64,000 nt of DNA from Rhodobacter sp. (GCA_020637515.1 JACKKG010000001.1:1642501-1706500), one strand, 5' to 3'; counted from the first letter of the stretch, positions 26,575 through 35,446 are shown. Notes: generated by a model not told the origin, from the letters alone. A program made the numbers and translations.

Positions 26575-26648
26575 TTTCGCCCTCGGCCGGCGGCATTCCA
26601 TGCCGCAGCCCTCGGGCGACCCGGCGCGGCGCTGAAGCGCCGCGCGAG
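26575..26648. repeat. REP-like palindromic element, copy 1
   Basis: TTTCGCCCTCGG, then the hairpin GCGGCAT-TCC-ATGCCGC, then GCCCTCGGGCGACC and a second stem GCGCGGCGCT-GA-AGCGCCGCGC. A second inverted copy at 28276-28349 keeps both hairpins with compensatory base changes. It fills most of the space between convergent genes and may also act in termination. Confidence 0.8.
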
Positions 26649-26659
26649 GCCGCCGGCCC

Positions 26660-27853
26660 TCAGCGCATGCCGATACCCAGTTGCATCAGCCCGCGGCGCA
26701 CGGGCGACAGCGAATAGAGCGCGTGCAGCGCCCCCGCCCGCAGGTCCCTGAGCGGGCGCGACCGGATCATCGACGCGCGGTTCAGCAGATCAACCCCCGC
26801 CAGTCGCATCCGGGCCTCGGTCCAGCGCCGCCGGTGATAGGCGTTCAGCGGGCCGGCCTCGCCCAGCGTCGCCGGATCCGCCAGGTCCATCAGCGCGCTC
26901 AGGTCGCCGAGGCTCATGTTCAACCCCTGCGCGCCGATCGGCGGCACGACATGCGCGGCCTCGGCCATCAGGACGGTGCGCTGGCCGTTGAAGCGGTCGG
27001 CCAACTGGGTGATGATCGGCCAGACGGTGAGCGGGCTGGCCTGTTCCAGCCACCCGAACAGGCCGCACGAGCGCGCGTTCATGGCCGCTTCGAAAGCGGC
27101 GCGGGGCAGGGCGCGCAGGCGTTCTATCTCGGGGCCGGTTTCCATCCACACCACGGCCGAGCACGGCATGCCCTGGTGATCGGGCAGGGGCACCAGCGTG
27201 AAGGGCCCGCCCGACCGGTGGATCTCGGTCGAGACGTTGTTGTGCGGGTCGGGGTGGGTGACGGCAAAGGCCAGCGCCTTTTGTCCGTAGCGCGTGGTCG
27301 TCACATCGATGCCCAGGGCCTTGCGCACCGGCGAGTGGCGCCCATCCGCGCCGACGACCAGCCGCGCCGACAGCCGTTCGCCATCGGACAGCGTGACCAG
27401 CGCCTCGGTCTCGCGGGTGAGAAGCCCACGAAAGGCGGTGCCGGGGCGGAAATCGACGTTGGGCAGCTCGGCCAGCCGGGCGACGAACTCGCGCCGCAGC
27501 AGCCAGTTCGGCAGGTTCCAGCCAAAGGGTTGCGCGGACACGTCGGCGGCATCAAAATCATGCGTGATGCGGGCCACGGGCTCGGCGCCGCCGGCATCGA
27601 CGATGCGCATCACCTGCAAGGGCATCGCGTGGGGTTCCAGCCGTTGCCACAGGCCCGCGGCGCTCAGAACCGGGATCGAGGGTTGCAGGAATGCGGTGGT
27701 GCGCAGGTCCGCGCCCGGGGCCTCGCCCGAGGTGACAGGCGGCGCGGGATCGACGCACAGCACCGAATAGCCCGCCGCGCCGAATGCCGCCGCCGCCGCC
27801 AGTCCCGCGACGCCGCCGCCCGAGACCAGCACATCGACCCTTTGTCGCATCAT
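26660..27853 (-). CDS. ubiH: UbiH/UbiF/COQ6 family FAD-dependent hydroxylase
   Basis: A 397-residue flavoprotein monooxygenase, probably hydroxylating the ubiquinone ring. Rossmann motif VSGGGVAGLAAAAAFGAAG is at residues 10-28, the DG motif VVGADGRHSPVRKALG near 165, and the signature PPIGAQGLNMSLGDLSALMDL (GD-type, ubiH family) near 295. The order of these and the length fit UbiH/VisC. Which ring carbon it acts on is not decidable here. Start at 27853 (or the next ATG) with GGAGG nearby. Confidence 0.88.
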   Translation of the reverse strand: MMRQRVDVLVSGGGVAGLAAAAAFGAAGYSVLCVDPAPPVTSGEAPGADLRTTAFLQPSIPVLSAAGLWQRLEPHAMPLQVMRIVDAGGAEPVARITHDFDAADVSAQPFGWNLPNWLLRREFVARLAELPNVDFRPGTAFRGLLTRETEALVTLSDGERLSARLVVGADGRHSPVRKALGIDVTTTRYGQKALAFAVTHPDPHNNVSTEIHRSGGPFTLVPLPDHQGMPCSAVVWMETGPEIERLRALPRAAFEAAMNARSCGLFGWLEQASPLTVWPIITQLADRFNGQRTVLMAEAAHVVPPIGAQGLNMSLGDLSALMDLADPATLGEAGPLNAYHRRRWTEARMRLAGVDLLNRASMIRSRPLRDLRAGALHALYSLSPVRRGLMQLGIGMR

Positions 27854-27909
27854 CGCCTCCGCCGCTTTGCGCCCGTCTTAGCGCATCGCGGCGGCCGAGG
27901 CGAGGCAAC

Positions 27910-28149
27910 TCAGCCGCGACTGATCGCCACCAGCACGACGATCATCAGCGGCGAGGCGACGACCGCCGGCAGATACAAGGCCGGCAACCCCCAGGTGACG
28001 ATCGCCAGCCCCCAGACCGAGACCAGCGCCAGGATCAGGTAGAGCGGAAAGTCGGCGTCGCCTTCGGCCCATTCGCGGGCGATCGCGCCCAGGATCGGCA
28101 GGCGATAGACGGCGGGACGGCGGGCGAGGGCGATGTCGGCACTGGCCAT
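27910..28149 (-). CDS. Small membrane protein, unknown function
   Basis: A 79-residue protein: a soluble N-terminus MASADIALARRPAVYRLPILGAIAREWAEGDADFPLY, then two membrane helices with a short turn (about residues 38-57 and 60-77). GGAG lies eight bases before the ATG at 28149. No family recognised with confidence. It is upstream of ubiH on the same strand with a 56-bp gap, so it may be in one transcript. Confidence 0.68.
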   Translation of the reverse strand: MASADIALARRPAVYRLPILGAIAREWAEGDADFPLYLILALVSVWGLAIVTWGLPALYLPAVVASPLMIVVLVAISRG

Positions 28150-28275
28150 TGATAACTCCGGGTTAAAGGTTTTCACCGGATATGTCTTTGGGCGGCGCCG
28201 TGCCTATCGGGCGCGTTGCCGCAGTGTGGCAAGGGGTCGCGGAGGGTGCGGCGTCGTGACCCGTCATCGCGGGCC

Positions 28276-28349
28276 TTCGCGCGGCGCGTCAGCGCCGCAC
28301 CCGGTCGCCCGAGGGCTACAGCATGGAATGCTGTCGGCCGAGGGCGAAA
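28276..28349. repeat. REP-like palindromic element, copy 2 (inverted)
   Basis: The reverse complement aligns over about 74 bp with 26575-26648. The first hairpin here reads ACAGCAT-TCC-ATGCTGT, two paired changes from copy 1 that preserve every base pair. The second stem, GTGCGGCGC-TGAC-GCGCCGCGC, is nearly the same. It lies between the small membrane protein and the nucleotidase gene. Confidence 0.8.
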
Positions 28350-28390
28350 CCGCCCCCCCACCCCCCTTCGTTGCCACCCCGACCCCGCGC

Positions 28391-29032
28391 CTAGAGCCGG
28401 CTCAGAAAGTCTGCCAGATCGTCGGTGTGGTGGTGCACATGGGCGTGGTGCTGGGCCTCGGGCGTGACCAGGACGGTGCGCATGCCCAGCGCGTGGGGAA
28501 TGCGCAGGTTGCGCGGGTCGTCCTCGAACATGGCGGCGCGCGCCGGCGTCAGCCCGTCCTTGGCAAAGACGCGCGCAAAGGCCTCGGCCTGGGGCTTGGG
28601 GTGATAGTCGGCGTCCTCGACCCCGTAGACCGCGTCGAACAGCCCGTCGAGGCCGCGCGCCGCGATCACCCGACGGGCATAAGGGGCCGAGCCGTTGGTA
28701 TAGACGATCCGCCGCCCCTTGAGCCGGCCGATCGCCGCGCGCAGCGCGGGGTCGGGCTCCAGCACCGAAAAATCGATGTCGTGAACCTCGACCAGATAGG
28801 GAACCGGGTCCACGCCGTGATGGGCCATCAGCCCGGCCAGCGTGGTGCCATAGGTCTGCCAGTAGCCGTGTCGCAGGCGGTCCGATTCGGCGCGATTGGC
28901 GCCGGTGGTGCGCATGACGAAATCGGTCATCTTGCGGTCGATCTGGTCGAACAGGCGCACGCTGGGGGAATACAGCGTGTTGTCCAGGTCGAACACCCAG
29001 GTATCGACATGCAGGAAGCGAGCGGCGGGCAT
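28391..29032 (-). CDS. HAD-family pyrimidine 5'-nucleotidase
   Basis: A 213-residue HAD hydrolase of the Sdt1/Phm8-like group. Motif I is WVFDLDNTLYSP (nucleophile Asp at about residue 14), motif II VYTNGSAPYARRV (about 110), the lysine of motif III in HPKPQAEAF, and motif IV FEDDPRNL. It would remove phosphate from pyrimidine monophosphates or a related sugar phosphate. It is divergent from the GntR gene, which starts about 110 bp away. Confidence 0.87.
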   Translation of the reverse strand: MPAARFLHVDTWVFDLDNTLYSPSVRLFDQIDRKMTDFVMRTTGANRAESDRLRHGYWQTYGTTLAGLMAHHGVDPVPYLVEVHDIDFSVLEPDPALRAAIGRLKGRRIVYTNGSAPYARRVIAARGLDGLFDAVYGVEDADYHPKPQAEAFARVFAKDGLTPARAAMFEDDPRNLRIPHALGMRTVLVTPEAQHHAHVHHHTDDLADFLSRL

Positions 29033-29139
29033 GGGGCAGGGCTACCGTGACGCGCCCCGATACGCAAGGTCGCAGGCGGCGAATCAGGGCTTTTCACAGG
29101 CCTCTCCCGCCTCTAGTCTTCCCGCCCTTGGAGGACCCC

Positions 29140-29796
29140 ATGACCGACATTCGACCGCCGCTGCTCGATGCCTACACGTTGATCCTGGCCGCGATCGACG
29201 ACGGCACCTATCGTCCCGGCGACCGTTTGGTGGAATCGGAACTGGCGGAACGGTTCGGAGTGTCCCGCACGCCGATCCGCGAGGCGTTGCAGCGGTTGGA
29301 AACGCAGTCGCTGCTGACCCGCGACGGGCGCTCGTTGATTGTCGCGTCGCTCGATCACAACCAGTTGGCCGAGCTCTATGTCGTGCGTGCCCAGCTCGAA
29401 GGGTTGGCGGCCCGGCTCGCGGCCAAGCACGCCTCGGTCGAAGAGGTGCGCGTCTTGCGCGACATGGTGGCCGACGACCGCAAGCTGGTGAACGACCCCA
29501 AGGCGCTGAGCCGGGCGAACAAGCGGTTCCACAAGCAGATCCACCTCGCCTCGCACAACCGGTTCCTGATCCAGCAACTGGACCTGGTGCACCGCTCGAT
29601 GGCCCTGCTGGCGACCACCTCGCTCGAGGCAGAGGGCCGCGGCCAGGCGGCTCTGGACGAACACGACCTGATGGTCGAGGCGATTGCCCGGGGCGATGGC
29701 GACGGCGCCGACAAGGCGTTGCGCGACCATATCAGCCGGGCGTTCGAGACCCGGCTCAAGCTGGAATCGGGCGACCGCCGGCGCCAGGGCCGCTAG
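29140..29796 (+). CDS. GntR family regulator (FadR/FCD subfamily)
   Basis: A 218-residue repressor-type regulator. The winged helix occupies residues 10-75 (PGDRLVESELAERFGVSRTPIREALQRLETQSLL is typical of GntR), followed by an all-helical FCD ligand domain with LYVVRAQLEGLAARLAA and a metal-binding-type H in NKRFHKQIHLASHN. The ligand is probably an organic acid, but none is indicated nearby. GGAGG precedes the ATG at 29140. Its end overlaps the convergent glycosyltransferase by four bases. Confidence 0.88.
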   Translation: MTDIRPPLLDAYTLILAAIDDGTYRPGDRLVESELAERFGVSRTPIREALQRLETQSLLTRDGRSLIVASLDHNQLAELYVVRAQLEGLAARLAAKHASVEEVRVLRDMVADDRKLVNDPKALSRANKRFHKQIHLASHNRFLIQQLDLVHRSMALLATTSLEAEGRGQAALDEHDLMVEAIARGDGDGADKALRDHISRAFETRLKLESGDRRRQGR

Positions 29797-31754
29797 GAAC
29801 CGCTCACCGGGCCGCGCACCGGCCCAGTGGTGGCGGCCGTGTCGTGGATGCCGTGGGTCGTCTTGTCCCAGTAGAACGGGCTCGAGATCATTTCCCAGCA
29901 GCCCTTCCAGGCGGCGACGGCGGCCAGCGGGAAATACAGGTGCAGGCTCAGCGTCCAGGGCCTGAGGAACCGGTGGTGGGGGCTTTTCAGCGCGGCGATG
30001 TTGATCGCCAGCCCGGCGACCTCGGACAGCAGGAACATCGCCGCCACCCCGGTCAGCGCGCCGTGCGGCAGGGCGGCGGTCAGCGGATGGCCCATCCCGA
30101 ACAGCATCAGCCAGAAGCTCCACAGAATCGGGGCCAGAAGGAACTGCACCAGCGTGCCCAGGAACAGCACCTGCACCCCCCAGAACCGCCATGCGCCCAG
30201 TTGCCGCCACAACAGGCCCGGGTCGCGCATGTGCACCGCGTAGGTCATCGCATAGCCCTTGAGCCAGCGCGAGCGTTGCTTGACCCAGGGCCAGACGCGG
30301 CAGTTCGCCTCTTCCAGCGTGACGCTGTCCATCAGTTCGGTGCGATAGCCGTGCCGCGCCAGGCGGAGGCCCAGATCGGCGTCCTCGGTCACGTTGTGCG
30401 CGTCCCAGCCGCCCAGCCGGTCCAGCGTTTCGCGGCGAAAGAACAATGTCGTGCCGCCCAGCGGCACCACCAGGCCCAGACGCGCCAGGCCGGGCAGGAT
30501 CATGCGGAACCACGCGGCGTATTCGATCGTGAAACAGCGGCTCAGCCAGTTGGTGCGGGGGTTGTAATAGTCCAGCACCCCCTGGATGCACGCCAGGTCC
30601 GGCCCGGCGGCGGCGAAGCGTTCGACAACGCGGTGCAACTGGTCGGGCGCGGGCGCGTCCTCGGCGTCGTAGACGCCGATAACCTCGCCCCGGGCGAAGT
30701 TGAGCGCATAGTTCAGCGCGCGCGGCTTGGTGCGCAGGGCGCTGTCGGGCACCGGAATGACCCGCATCCAGTGGGGCAGGCGGTTGGCGGCCAGCGCGTC
30801 GCGGGTCAGGTGGTCGTCTTCCTCGCAGACCAGCATGACGTCCAGCAACTCGCGCGGGTAGGTCAGCGCGCCCAGCCGTTTCACCAGGCGCGGCGCGATG
30901 TCCGGTTCGCGATAGAGCGGCACCATGATCGACACCGCCGGCTTGCGCAGCCCGCGGACGGTGCTGTCGGCGGCCGCGCGTGGGCGGCTGTTGGCGATGG
31001 CGGCGGCGATCTTCAGCAGGTTGCCGGCGACCAGGAACACCAGCACCAGACCGAACAGGCCCAGGAAGGCGGCCAGCGGCGCGGCGACGGTCGCGGCCAG
31101 CATCGCGATCGCGGCGGCGGCGGCCAGGCGGCTGAAACGCTGACCGTTCCACAAGCGGCAGCTTTCCTCGGCCGCGACGCAGGTTTCGGCCATCAGGCGC
31201 AGGGCGCTGCGCCGCGAGCCCAGAAGTGCCGCGTGCAGGTCGGGTTCGGGGATCACGGCCATCGCCACCGGGCCGAGCGCGGCCTCGATCTCGTCGCGGT
31301 GCAGGTGGAACTGGTCGGGGCGGGCGCAGGCGACCAGGGTGCAGGCGCCGGCGCGCGACCAGGGCAGGCAGCCGATTTGCAGGCAGCGGCGCGGGCCCAG
31401 CCGGTCGATCAGTCGCGGGTCGGGCCGCGAGTGCGCCGGATCGATCACGCTGGTGCCGAACTGTTCCGCCAGGGCCGCCATGACCGCCTGATCCGACGCC
31501 AGGCCATGCGCGCGCAGGATGTCACCCAGATGCGCCTTGCGCCGGGTCTGAAGTTCCAGCGCCCGCACCAGATCGTCGGCGCGGATCGCCCCGTTGCGCA
31601 GCAAGATCGCGCCCAGTTGCGGGCGCGCGATCCCAGGTGGCGGGTCAGCCGGCACGCTTGCAAGGTGCGGCGCGGCCGAATCCGCCACGGCGACGGCGAC
31701 GGCGCCGTGCACCGCCCCGTCCGGATCGCGCGCGCGACTCTCTGCCTGTCCCAT
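29793..31754 (-). CDS. GT2 glycosyltransferase with N-terminal MshEN/GspE-type domain
   Basis: About 653 residues. The N-terminal 170 residues look like the type II secretion GspE/MshE N-terminal (cyclic-di-GMP-binding) fold (LGAILLRNGAIRADDLVRALELQTRRKAHLGDILRAHGLA). Two or three helices follow near 220-250. The GT2 domain has VSIMVPLYREPDIAPRLVKRL, VYDAEDAP, NVTEDADLG and the QxxRW motif QRSRW, then a C-terminal membrane block, as in processive polysaccharide synthases. A longer reading (ATG at 31781) is open, but only 31754 has a G-rich site upstream. The polymer is unknown. Confidence 0.85.
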   Translation of the reverse strand: MGQAESRARDPDGAVHGAVAVAVADSAAPHLASVPADPPPGIARPQLGAILLRNGAIRADDLVRALELQTRRKAHLGDILRAHGLASDQAVMAALAEQFGTSVIDPAHSRPDPRLIDRLGPRRCLQIGCLPWSRAGACTLVACARPDQFHLHRDEIEAALGPVAMAVIPEPDLHAALLGSRRSALRLMAETCVAAEESCRLWNGQRFSRLAAAAAIAMLAATVAAPLAAFLGLFGLVLVFLVAGNLLKIAAAIANSRPRAAADSTVRGLRKPAVSIMVPLYREPDIAPRLVKRLGALTYPRELLDVMLVCEEDDHLTRDALAANRLPHWMRVIPVPDSALRTKPRALNYALNFARGEVIGVYDAEDAPAPDQLHRVVERFAAAGPDLACIQGVLDYYNPRTNWLSRCFTIEYAAWFRMILPGLARLGLVVPLGGTTLFFRRETLDRLGGWDAHNVTEDADLGLRLARHGYRTELMDSVTLEEANCRVWPWVKQRSRWLKGYAMTYAVHMRDPGLLWRQLGAWRFWGVQVLFLGTLVQFLLAPILWSFWLMLFGMGHPLTAALPHGALTGVAAMFLLSEVAGLAINIAALKSPHHRFLRPWTLSLHLYFPLAAVAAWKGCWEMISSPFYWDKTTHGIHDTAATTGPVRGPVSGS

Positions 31755-31853
31755 GCCGCCCACCCCAGTTTGCGGCAGCATGGCGGGGCAGGCGTTAACA
31801 AGCGGTTAACGCCTCTGCCTCCGCCCGGGTCGGGCCCCGGTGTCCGGTATCGG

Positions 31854-33020
31854 TCAGGCCGCGGCCTTGCGCGCGTCCATCGCCGCGGCGAAGCGTTCGA
31901 ACAGGTAATAGCTGTCTTGCGGGCCCGGGCTGGCCTCGGGATGGTATTGCACCGAGAAGACGGGTTTGTCGGCCAGCCGGATGCCGCAGTTCGATCCGTC
32001 GAACAGCGAGACATGGGTTTCCAGCACGCCCGCGGGCAGGGTCTGGCTGTCCACCGTGAAGCCGTGGTTCATCGAGGTGATCTCGACCTTGCCGGTCTCG
32101 CGGTCCTTGACCGGATGGTTCGCGCCGTGGTGGCCGTGGTTCATCTTGACCGTGCGCGCCCCCAGCGCCAGCGCCAGCATCTGGTGACCCAGGCAGATGC
32201 CGAACACGGGCAAGTCCGCGGCCAGAACGCCCTTGATCATCGGCACCGCGTATTCGCCGGTCGCGGCGGGGTCGCCCGGGCCGTTCGACAGGAACACGCC
32301 GTCGGGGTTCAGCGCCAGCACCTCGTCCGCGGTTGCCGAGGCCGGCAACACCGTCACGTCGCAGCCCGACGAGGCCAGGCAGCGCAGGATGTTCTTCTTC
32401 GCGCCATAATCGATGGCGACCACCTTGTGGCGCGGCGCGGTCTGCGGCTTGTAGCCCTCGGGCCAGGCCCAGCGCATTTCGTTCCAGCGGTAGCTTTGCG
32501 CGCAGGTCACGTCCTTGGCCAGATCGAGCCCGACCAAACCCTTCCAGCCGCGCGCGCGCGCCAGCAGGCGATCCAGGTCAAAGTTCCCCTCGGGGTCGTG
32601 CGCCAGCGCGACATGCGGCGCGCCCTGCTGCCGGATGGCGCGGGTCAGGCGGCGGGTGTCGATCCCGCCGACGCCGATGCGTCCCTGCCGGGCCAGCCAA
32701 TGCGTCAGGTCGTCCGCGGCGCGCCAGTTCGAGGGCTCGGTCGGGTCCCATTTCACCACCATGCCCTCGGCGACAGCCTGCTGGGCCTCGTCGTCGTCGG
32801 CATTGACGCCGACATTGCCGACATGGGGAAAGGTGAAGGTGACGATCTGCCCGGCATACGAGGGATCGGTCATGATCTCCTGATAGCCGGTCATCGCGGT
32901 GTTGAAGCACAGTTCCGCCACCGTCTCGCCGGTCGCGCCAAAGCCGTGACCGTAAAAGATGGTTCCGTCGGCAAGAACGAGGCAAGCGGTCGGGCGCGGC
33001 TGCGCGGAAGCTGCGGGCAT
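31854..33020 (-). CDS. carA: Carbamoyl-phosphate synthase small subunit
   Basis: A 388-residue glutaminase subunit that releases ammonia for CarB, giving carbamoyl phosphate for pyrimidines and arginine. N-terminal CPSase_sm_chain: LVLADGTIFYGHGFGA and GEVVFNTAMTGYQEIMTDPSYAGQI. C-terminal class I glutamine amidotransferase with nucleophile Cys in FGICLGHQMLALALG (about 275) and the catalytic His-Glu in QYHPEASPGP (about 355). Length is normal. carB is not in the window. Alone on its strand between the GT2 gene and a GNAT gene. Confidence 0.97.
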   Translation of the reverse strand: MPAASAQPRPTACLVLADGTIFYGHGFGATGETVAELCFNTAMTGYQEIMTDPSYAGQIVTFTFPHVGNVGVNADDDEAQQAVAEGMVVKWDPTEPSNWRAADDLTHWLARQGRIGVGGIDTRRLTRAIRQQGAPHVALAHDPEGNFDLDRLLARARGWKGLVGLDLAKDVTCAQSYRWNEMRWAWPEGYKPQTAPRHKVVAIDYGAKKNILRCLASSGCDVTVLPASATADEVLALNPDGVFLSNGPGDPAATGEYAVPMIKGVLAADLPVFGICLGHQMLALALGARTVKMNHGHHGANHPVKDRETGKVEITSMNHGFTVDSQTLPAGVLETHVSLFDGSNCGIRLADKPVFSVQYHPEASPGPQDSYYLFERFAAAMDARKAAA

Positions 33021-33092
33021 CGGACGGCTCCTGTCTGAATCGTGCTGTCTCTAAGGGGTCGGCCCGGGGGAATCAAGGGCGCCCCGTGCCGG

Positions 33093-33533
33093 TTACAGGG
33101 TGATGTCGTAGGTTTTCCAGGCCGTCGCCCTGGCCAGCTTGTCGTAAAGCGCGCGCGCGCGGGCGTTGTCCTCGGCGGTGATCCAGCGGATGACGGACCA
33201 ACCACGCGCGCGGCCTTCCTCGGCGACGGCCTCGATCAAGGCGCGCGCGGCACCCGATCCCCGGGCCTCGGGCGTGACGTAGAGGTCGTCCAGGAACCCG
33301 CCCACGGCAGCGGCCAGGGGCCGGGCAAAGGGACGGAAATGGGTGAAACCCACCAATGCGCCGGAATCGTCCTGGGCGACATAGGCCTCGACCTCGTGTT
33401 CGTGGTCATGGATCCAGCCCCAGACACGCGCGCGCATCGCGTCGGTCTGTTCGACCTGGTAGAACGCGGCGTAGCCGGCATAGAGGCGCTCCCAGTCGGC
33501 GCGGTCCGTATCCTGCGGGCGTCTGATCAGCAT
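33093..33533 (-). CDS. GNAT family N-acetyltransferase
   Basis: A 146-residue acetyltransferase: MLIRRPQDTDRADWERLYAGYAAFYQVEQTD at the N-terminus, the acetyl-CoA loop VTPEARGSGAARALIEAVAEEGRARGW near 85-110, and ITAEDNARARALYDKLARATAWKTYDI at the C-terminus, typical of the GNAT fold. Substrate unknown. It stands alone between carA and suhB, divergent from suhB across about 170 bp that hold no other gene. Confidence 0.9.
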   Translation of the reverse strand: MLIRRPQDTDRADWERLYAGYAAFYQVEQTDAMRARVWGWIHDHEHEVEAYVAQDDSGALVGFTHFRPFARPLAAAVGGFLDDLYVTPEARGSGAARALIEAVAEEGRARGWSVIRWITAEDNARARALYDKLARATAWKTYDITL

Positions 33534-33706
33534 GGCGACTCCTGTCGGCGGGTGTTTCCCTGATGTAGCAGGCCCGGGGCCCCGATGGCCAGCGCCCAGC
33601 CGCAGGCCACCCTCCGGGACGCCGCCGGGACGCCACCGGGACAGGGCCCCTTTCCTTCCGTCCGCCTTTCCCGTATGGCCCTTCTGTTCAGAACGGAGCC
33701 GCCGGT

Positions 33707-34498
33707 ATGCAGGGAAGCGCCAATCTCAATCTCATGATCAAGGCCGTCCGCAAAGCGGGCCGGTCGCTGGTCAAGGATTTCCGCGAGGTCGAGAACCTCC
33801 AGGTTTCGGCCAAGGGGCCGGGCGACTTCGTGTCGAAAGCCGACCGCGAGGCCGAACGGATCCTGAAAGAGGAGCTGTTGGCGGGCCGCCCCAACTATGG
33901 TTGGCTGGGCGAGGAAACCGGCGAGACCGAGGGCACAGACCCCACCCGACGCTGGATCGTCGATCCGCTGGACGGCACGACGAACTTCCTGCACGGCCTG
34001 CCGCACTGGGCGATCTCGGTCGCGCTGGAGCACAAGGGCGAGATCGTCGCCGGGGTCGTCTTCGACGCCGCCAAGGACGAGATGTTCTACGCCGAAAAAG
34101 GTCTGGGCGCCTTCATGAACGAAACCCGCCTGCGCGTGTCCGGGCGGCGCACGATGATCGAATGCATCTTTGCCACCGGCGTGCCCTTTGGCGGGCGTCC
34201 GGCGCTGCCCGCGACGCTTCAGGACCTGGCGCGGCTGATGCCCGTCTGCGCCGGCGTGCGGCGCTGGGGATCGGCGGCGCTGGACCTCGCCTATGTCGCT
34301 GCGGGGCGCTATGACGGCTACTGGGAACGCGGGCTGAATGCCTGGGACGTGGCGGCGGGCGTGCTGCTGGTCAAGGAAGCGGGCGGCTTCTTCGGCCCCA
34401 TCCGCGACGGCGAGAATCCGGTCGAATCGGGCAACCTGATCGCTGCCAACAGCGCGATTTACGACAGCTTCGGAAAGATCATCCGCGGGCGCGACTGA
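33707..34498 (+). CDS. suhB: Inositol monophosphatase family protein (SuhB)
   Basis: A 263-residue Mg2+-dependent, Li+-sensitive phosphatase. Metal motifs: GEETGE near residue 67, DPLDGTTNFLHG near 86-97, and WDVAAGVLLVKEAGG near 212. The start MQGSANLNLMIKAVRKAGRSLVKDF is typical of alphaproteobacterial inositol-1-monophosphatases. Besides inositol phosphate hydrolysis, SuhB proteins affect RNA processing in enteric bacteria. It is the last ordinary core gene before the patchier region that runs to tRNA-Ser. Confidence 0.94.
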   Translation: MQGSANLNLMIKAVRKAGRSLVKDFREVENLQVSAKGPGDFVSKADREAERILKEELLAGRPNYGWLGEETGETEGTDPTRRWIVDPLDGTTNFLHGLPHWAISVALEHKGEIVAGVVFDAAKDEMFYAEKGLGAFMNETRLRVSGRRTMIECIFATGVPFGGRPALPATLQDLARLMPVCAGVRRWGSAALDLAYVAAGRYDGYWERGLNAWDVAAGVLLVKEAGGFFGPIRDGENPVESGNLIAANSAIYDSFGKIIRGRD

Positions 34499-34724
34499 CC
34501 CGCGCGTTTCCGGAACCGGGGATTCGCGCACCGCGCGGCGCTGACGCCCGTTCCGGCGGCGATCTTCCCGGCCGGGTTGGCGGTCTGAACGGACCGGGCA
34601 TCGCCGCCGTCGTCAGAAAAAGCCTGCCCGTCGCCAGACGGCCGGGCTGCCATGTGTCAGCGGTCGCATGGGAACGCAGACCGACGCGCTGTGACAGCAC
34701 CGCCGCGCCGGACCACGGACCGGC

Positions 34725-34927
34725 CCCCGCCATCGCCGCCAGCGATTGCAGAGGGTCTTGTGGGGCCGTATTCCTGGGCGCATCCCGCCGGCTCAAGCCA
34801 TTGCGATTGATGAAGATTATCCCACTCAGAACACGCCGGTCGTCGACGCGAGGCTTTCCGAGGGACTTGGGGAATCAGGGCCCAAACGCGCCATCTGCGC
34901 GTCGCTCAGCCAGAAGAGATCAGATAT
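34725..34927 (-). pseudogene. Decayed IS5-family transposase (N-terminal fragment)
   Basis: Read from 34927 downward, the minus strand gives SDLFWLSDAQMARLGP, then in a second frame PRVDDRRVLSGIIFINRNG and GLSRRDAP, then in a third frame a weak NRWRRW. Joined, these follow the first 60-odd residues of an IS5-group (IS427-like) transposase. At least two frameshifts separate them and the C-terminal two thirds are absent, so this is a dead remnant. The flanking bases 34499-34724 hold no gene I recognise. Confidence 0.75.
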
Positions 34928-34954
34928 GTCACCGCTCGGTTTTCAGGGGGTGAA

Positions 34955-35446
34955 TCATTCTGAGACGCCGAAATCAATGTGTCCTGACCCTACAGGAAAC
35001 AGCGTTCCGAGATGCGGTTCACCACCCGGGACCAACTCAAAAGTGGCGTGGACGCTCCCGTTCGCGAAATCGACGGGTTGAATGCCCTGCGGGTTCCGAA
35101 CGCTCCCAAGGCGCCGGATGCCTTCAACCGAGGCCCCGAAGTCTGGACCCATGACCTCTTCGATAGGCAAGATCACCTCGAACCGGGGCCGCTCGACACC
35201 AACAAATGTCCGGGCAAGGTCTCTCGCATCGCGGAATTCTACGGTCCGGCGAATGTACGATTCCGCAGCGACGCAATCAGCTTCCGACGCGATCCGCGAA
35301 GCTGTCCTTGGCACGATGTGAAGTCTGCCGGTTCGCTCGCCGTCCATCCTCGTCCCGGTCATCGGATCTATGCCGAGCAACACCCGGTCAATCAGCATCT
35401 GTCGAGTCACCGCGCCTTCGTGGCGCTGTGGGCCGTGACCTTGCAC
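34955..35446 (-). CDS. Hypothetical protein, possible orphan C-terminal domain
   Basis: A 163-residue frame starting at GTG 35446; the frame is open a further 17 codons upstream without a better start. I do not recognise a family. The segment VTRQMLIDRVLLGIDPMTG followed by mixed alpha/beta sequence to the end (VGSGHIDFGVSE) looks like a compact globular domain such as ends large polymorphic or secreted proteins, cut off from its N-terminal part. It lies right behind the decayed transposase and has no plausible immunity gene. It is probably a truncated remnant; coding status is uncertain. Confidence 0.42.
   Translation of the reverse strand: MQGHGPQRHEGAVTRQMLIDRVLLGIDPMTGTRMDGERTGRLHIVPRTASRIASEADCVAAESYIRRTVEFRDARDLARTFVGVERPRFEVILPIEEVMGPDFGASVEGIRRLGSVRNPQGIQPVDFANGSVHATFELVPGGEPHLGTLFPVGSGHIDFGVSE

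Noticed and set aside
28345..28390. A C-rich run after REP copy 2 that resembles the GC-rich double hairpin.
   Set aside because: It lacks the GAAATATCCTCGGGGG segment and the paired arms, so I do not count it as a third copy.
28896..33038. A 1380-codon plus-strand frame across the nucleotidase end, GntR, GT2 and carA genes.
   Set aside because: It is antisense to, or out of frame with, genes having clear catalytic motifs and has no recognisable domain.
34479..34796. A 105-codon minus-strand frame after suhB.
   Set aside because: It only partly follows the decayed transposase in one of its frames and is otherwise Arg/Pro/Ala-rich with no support as a gene.
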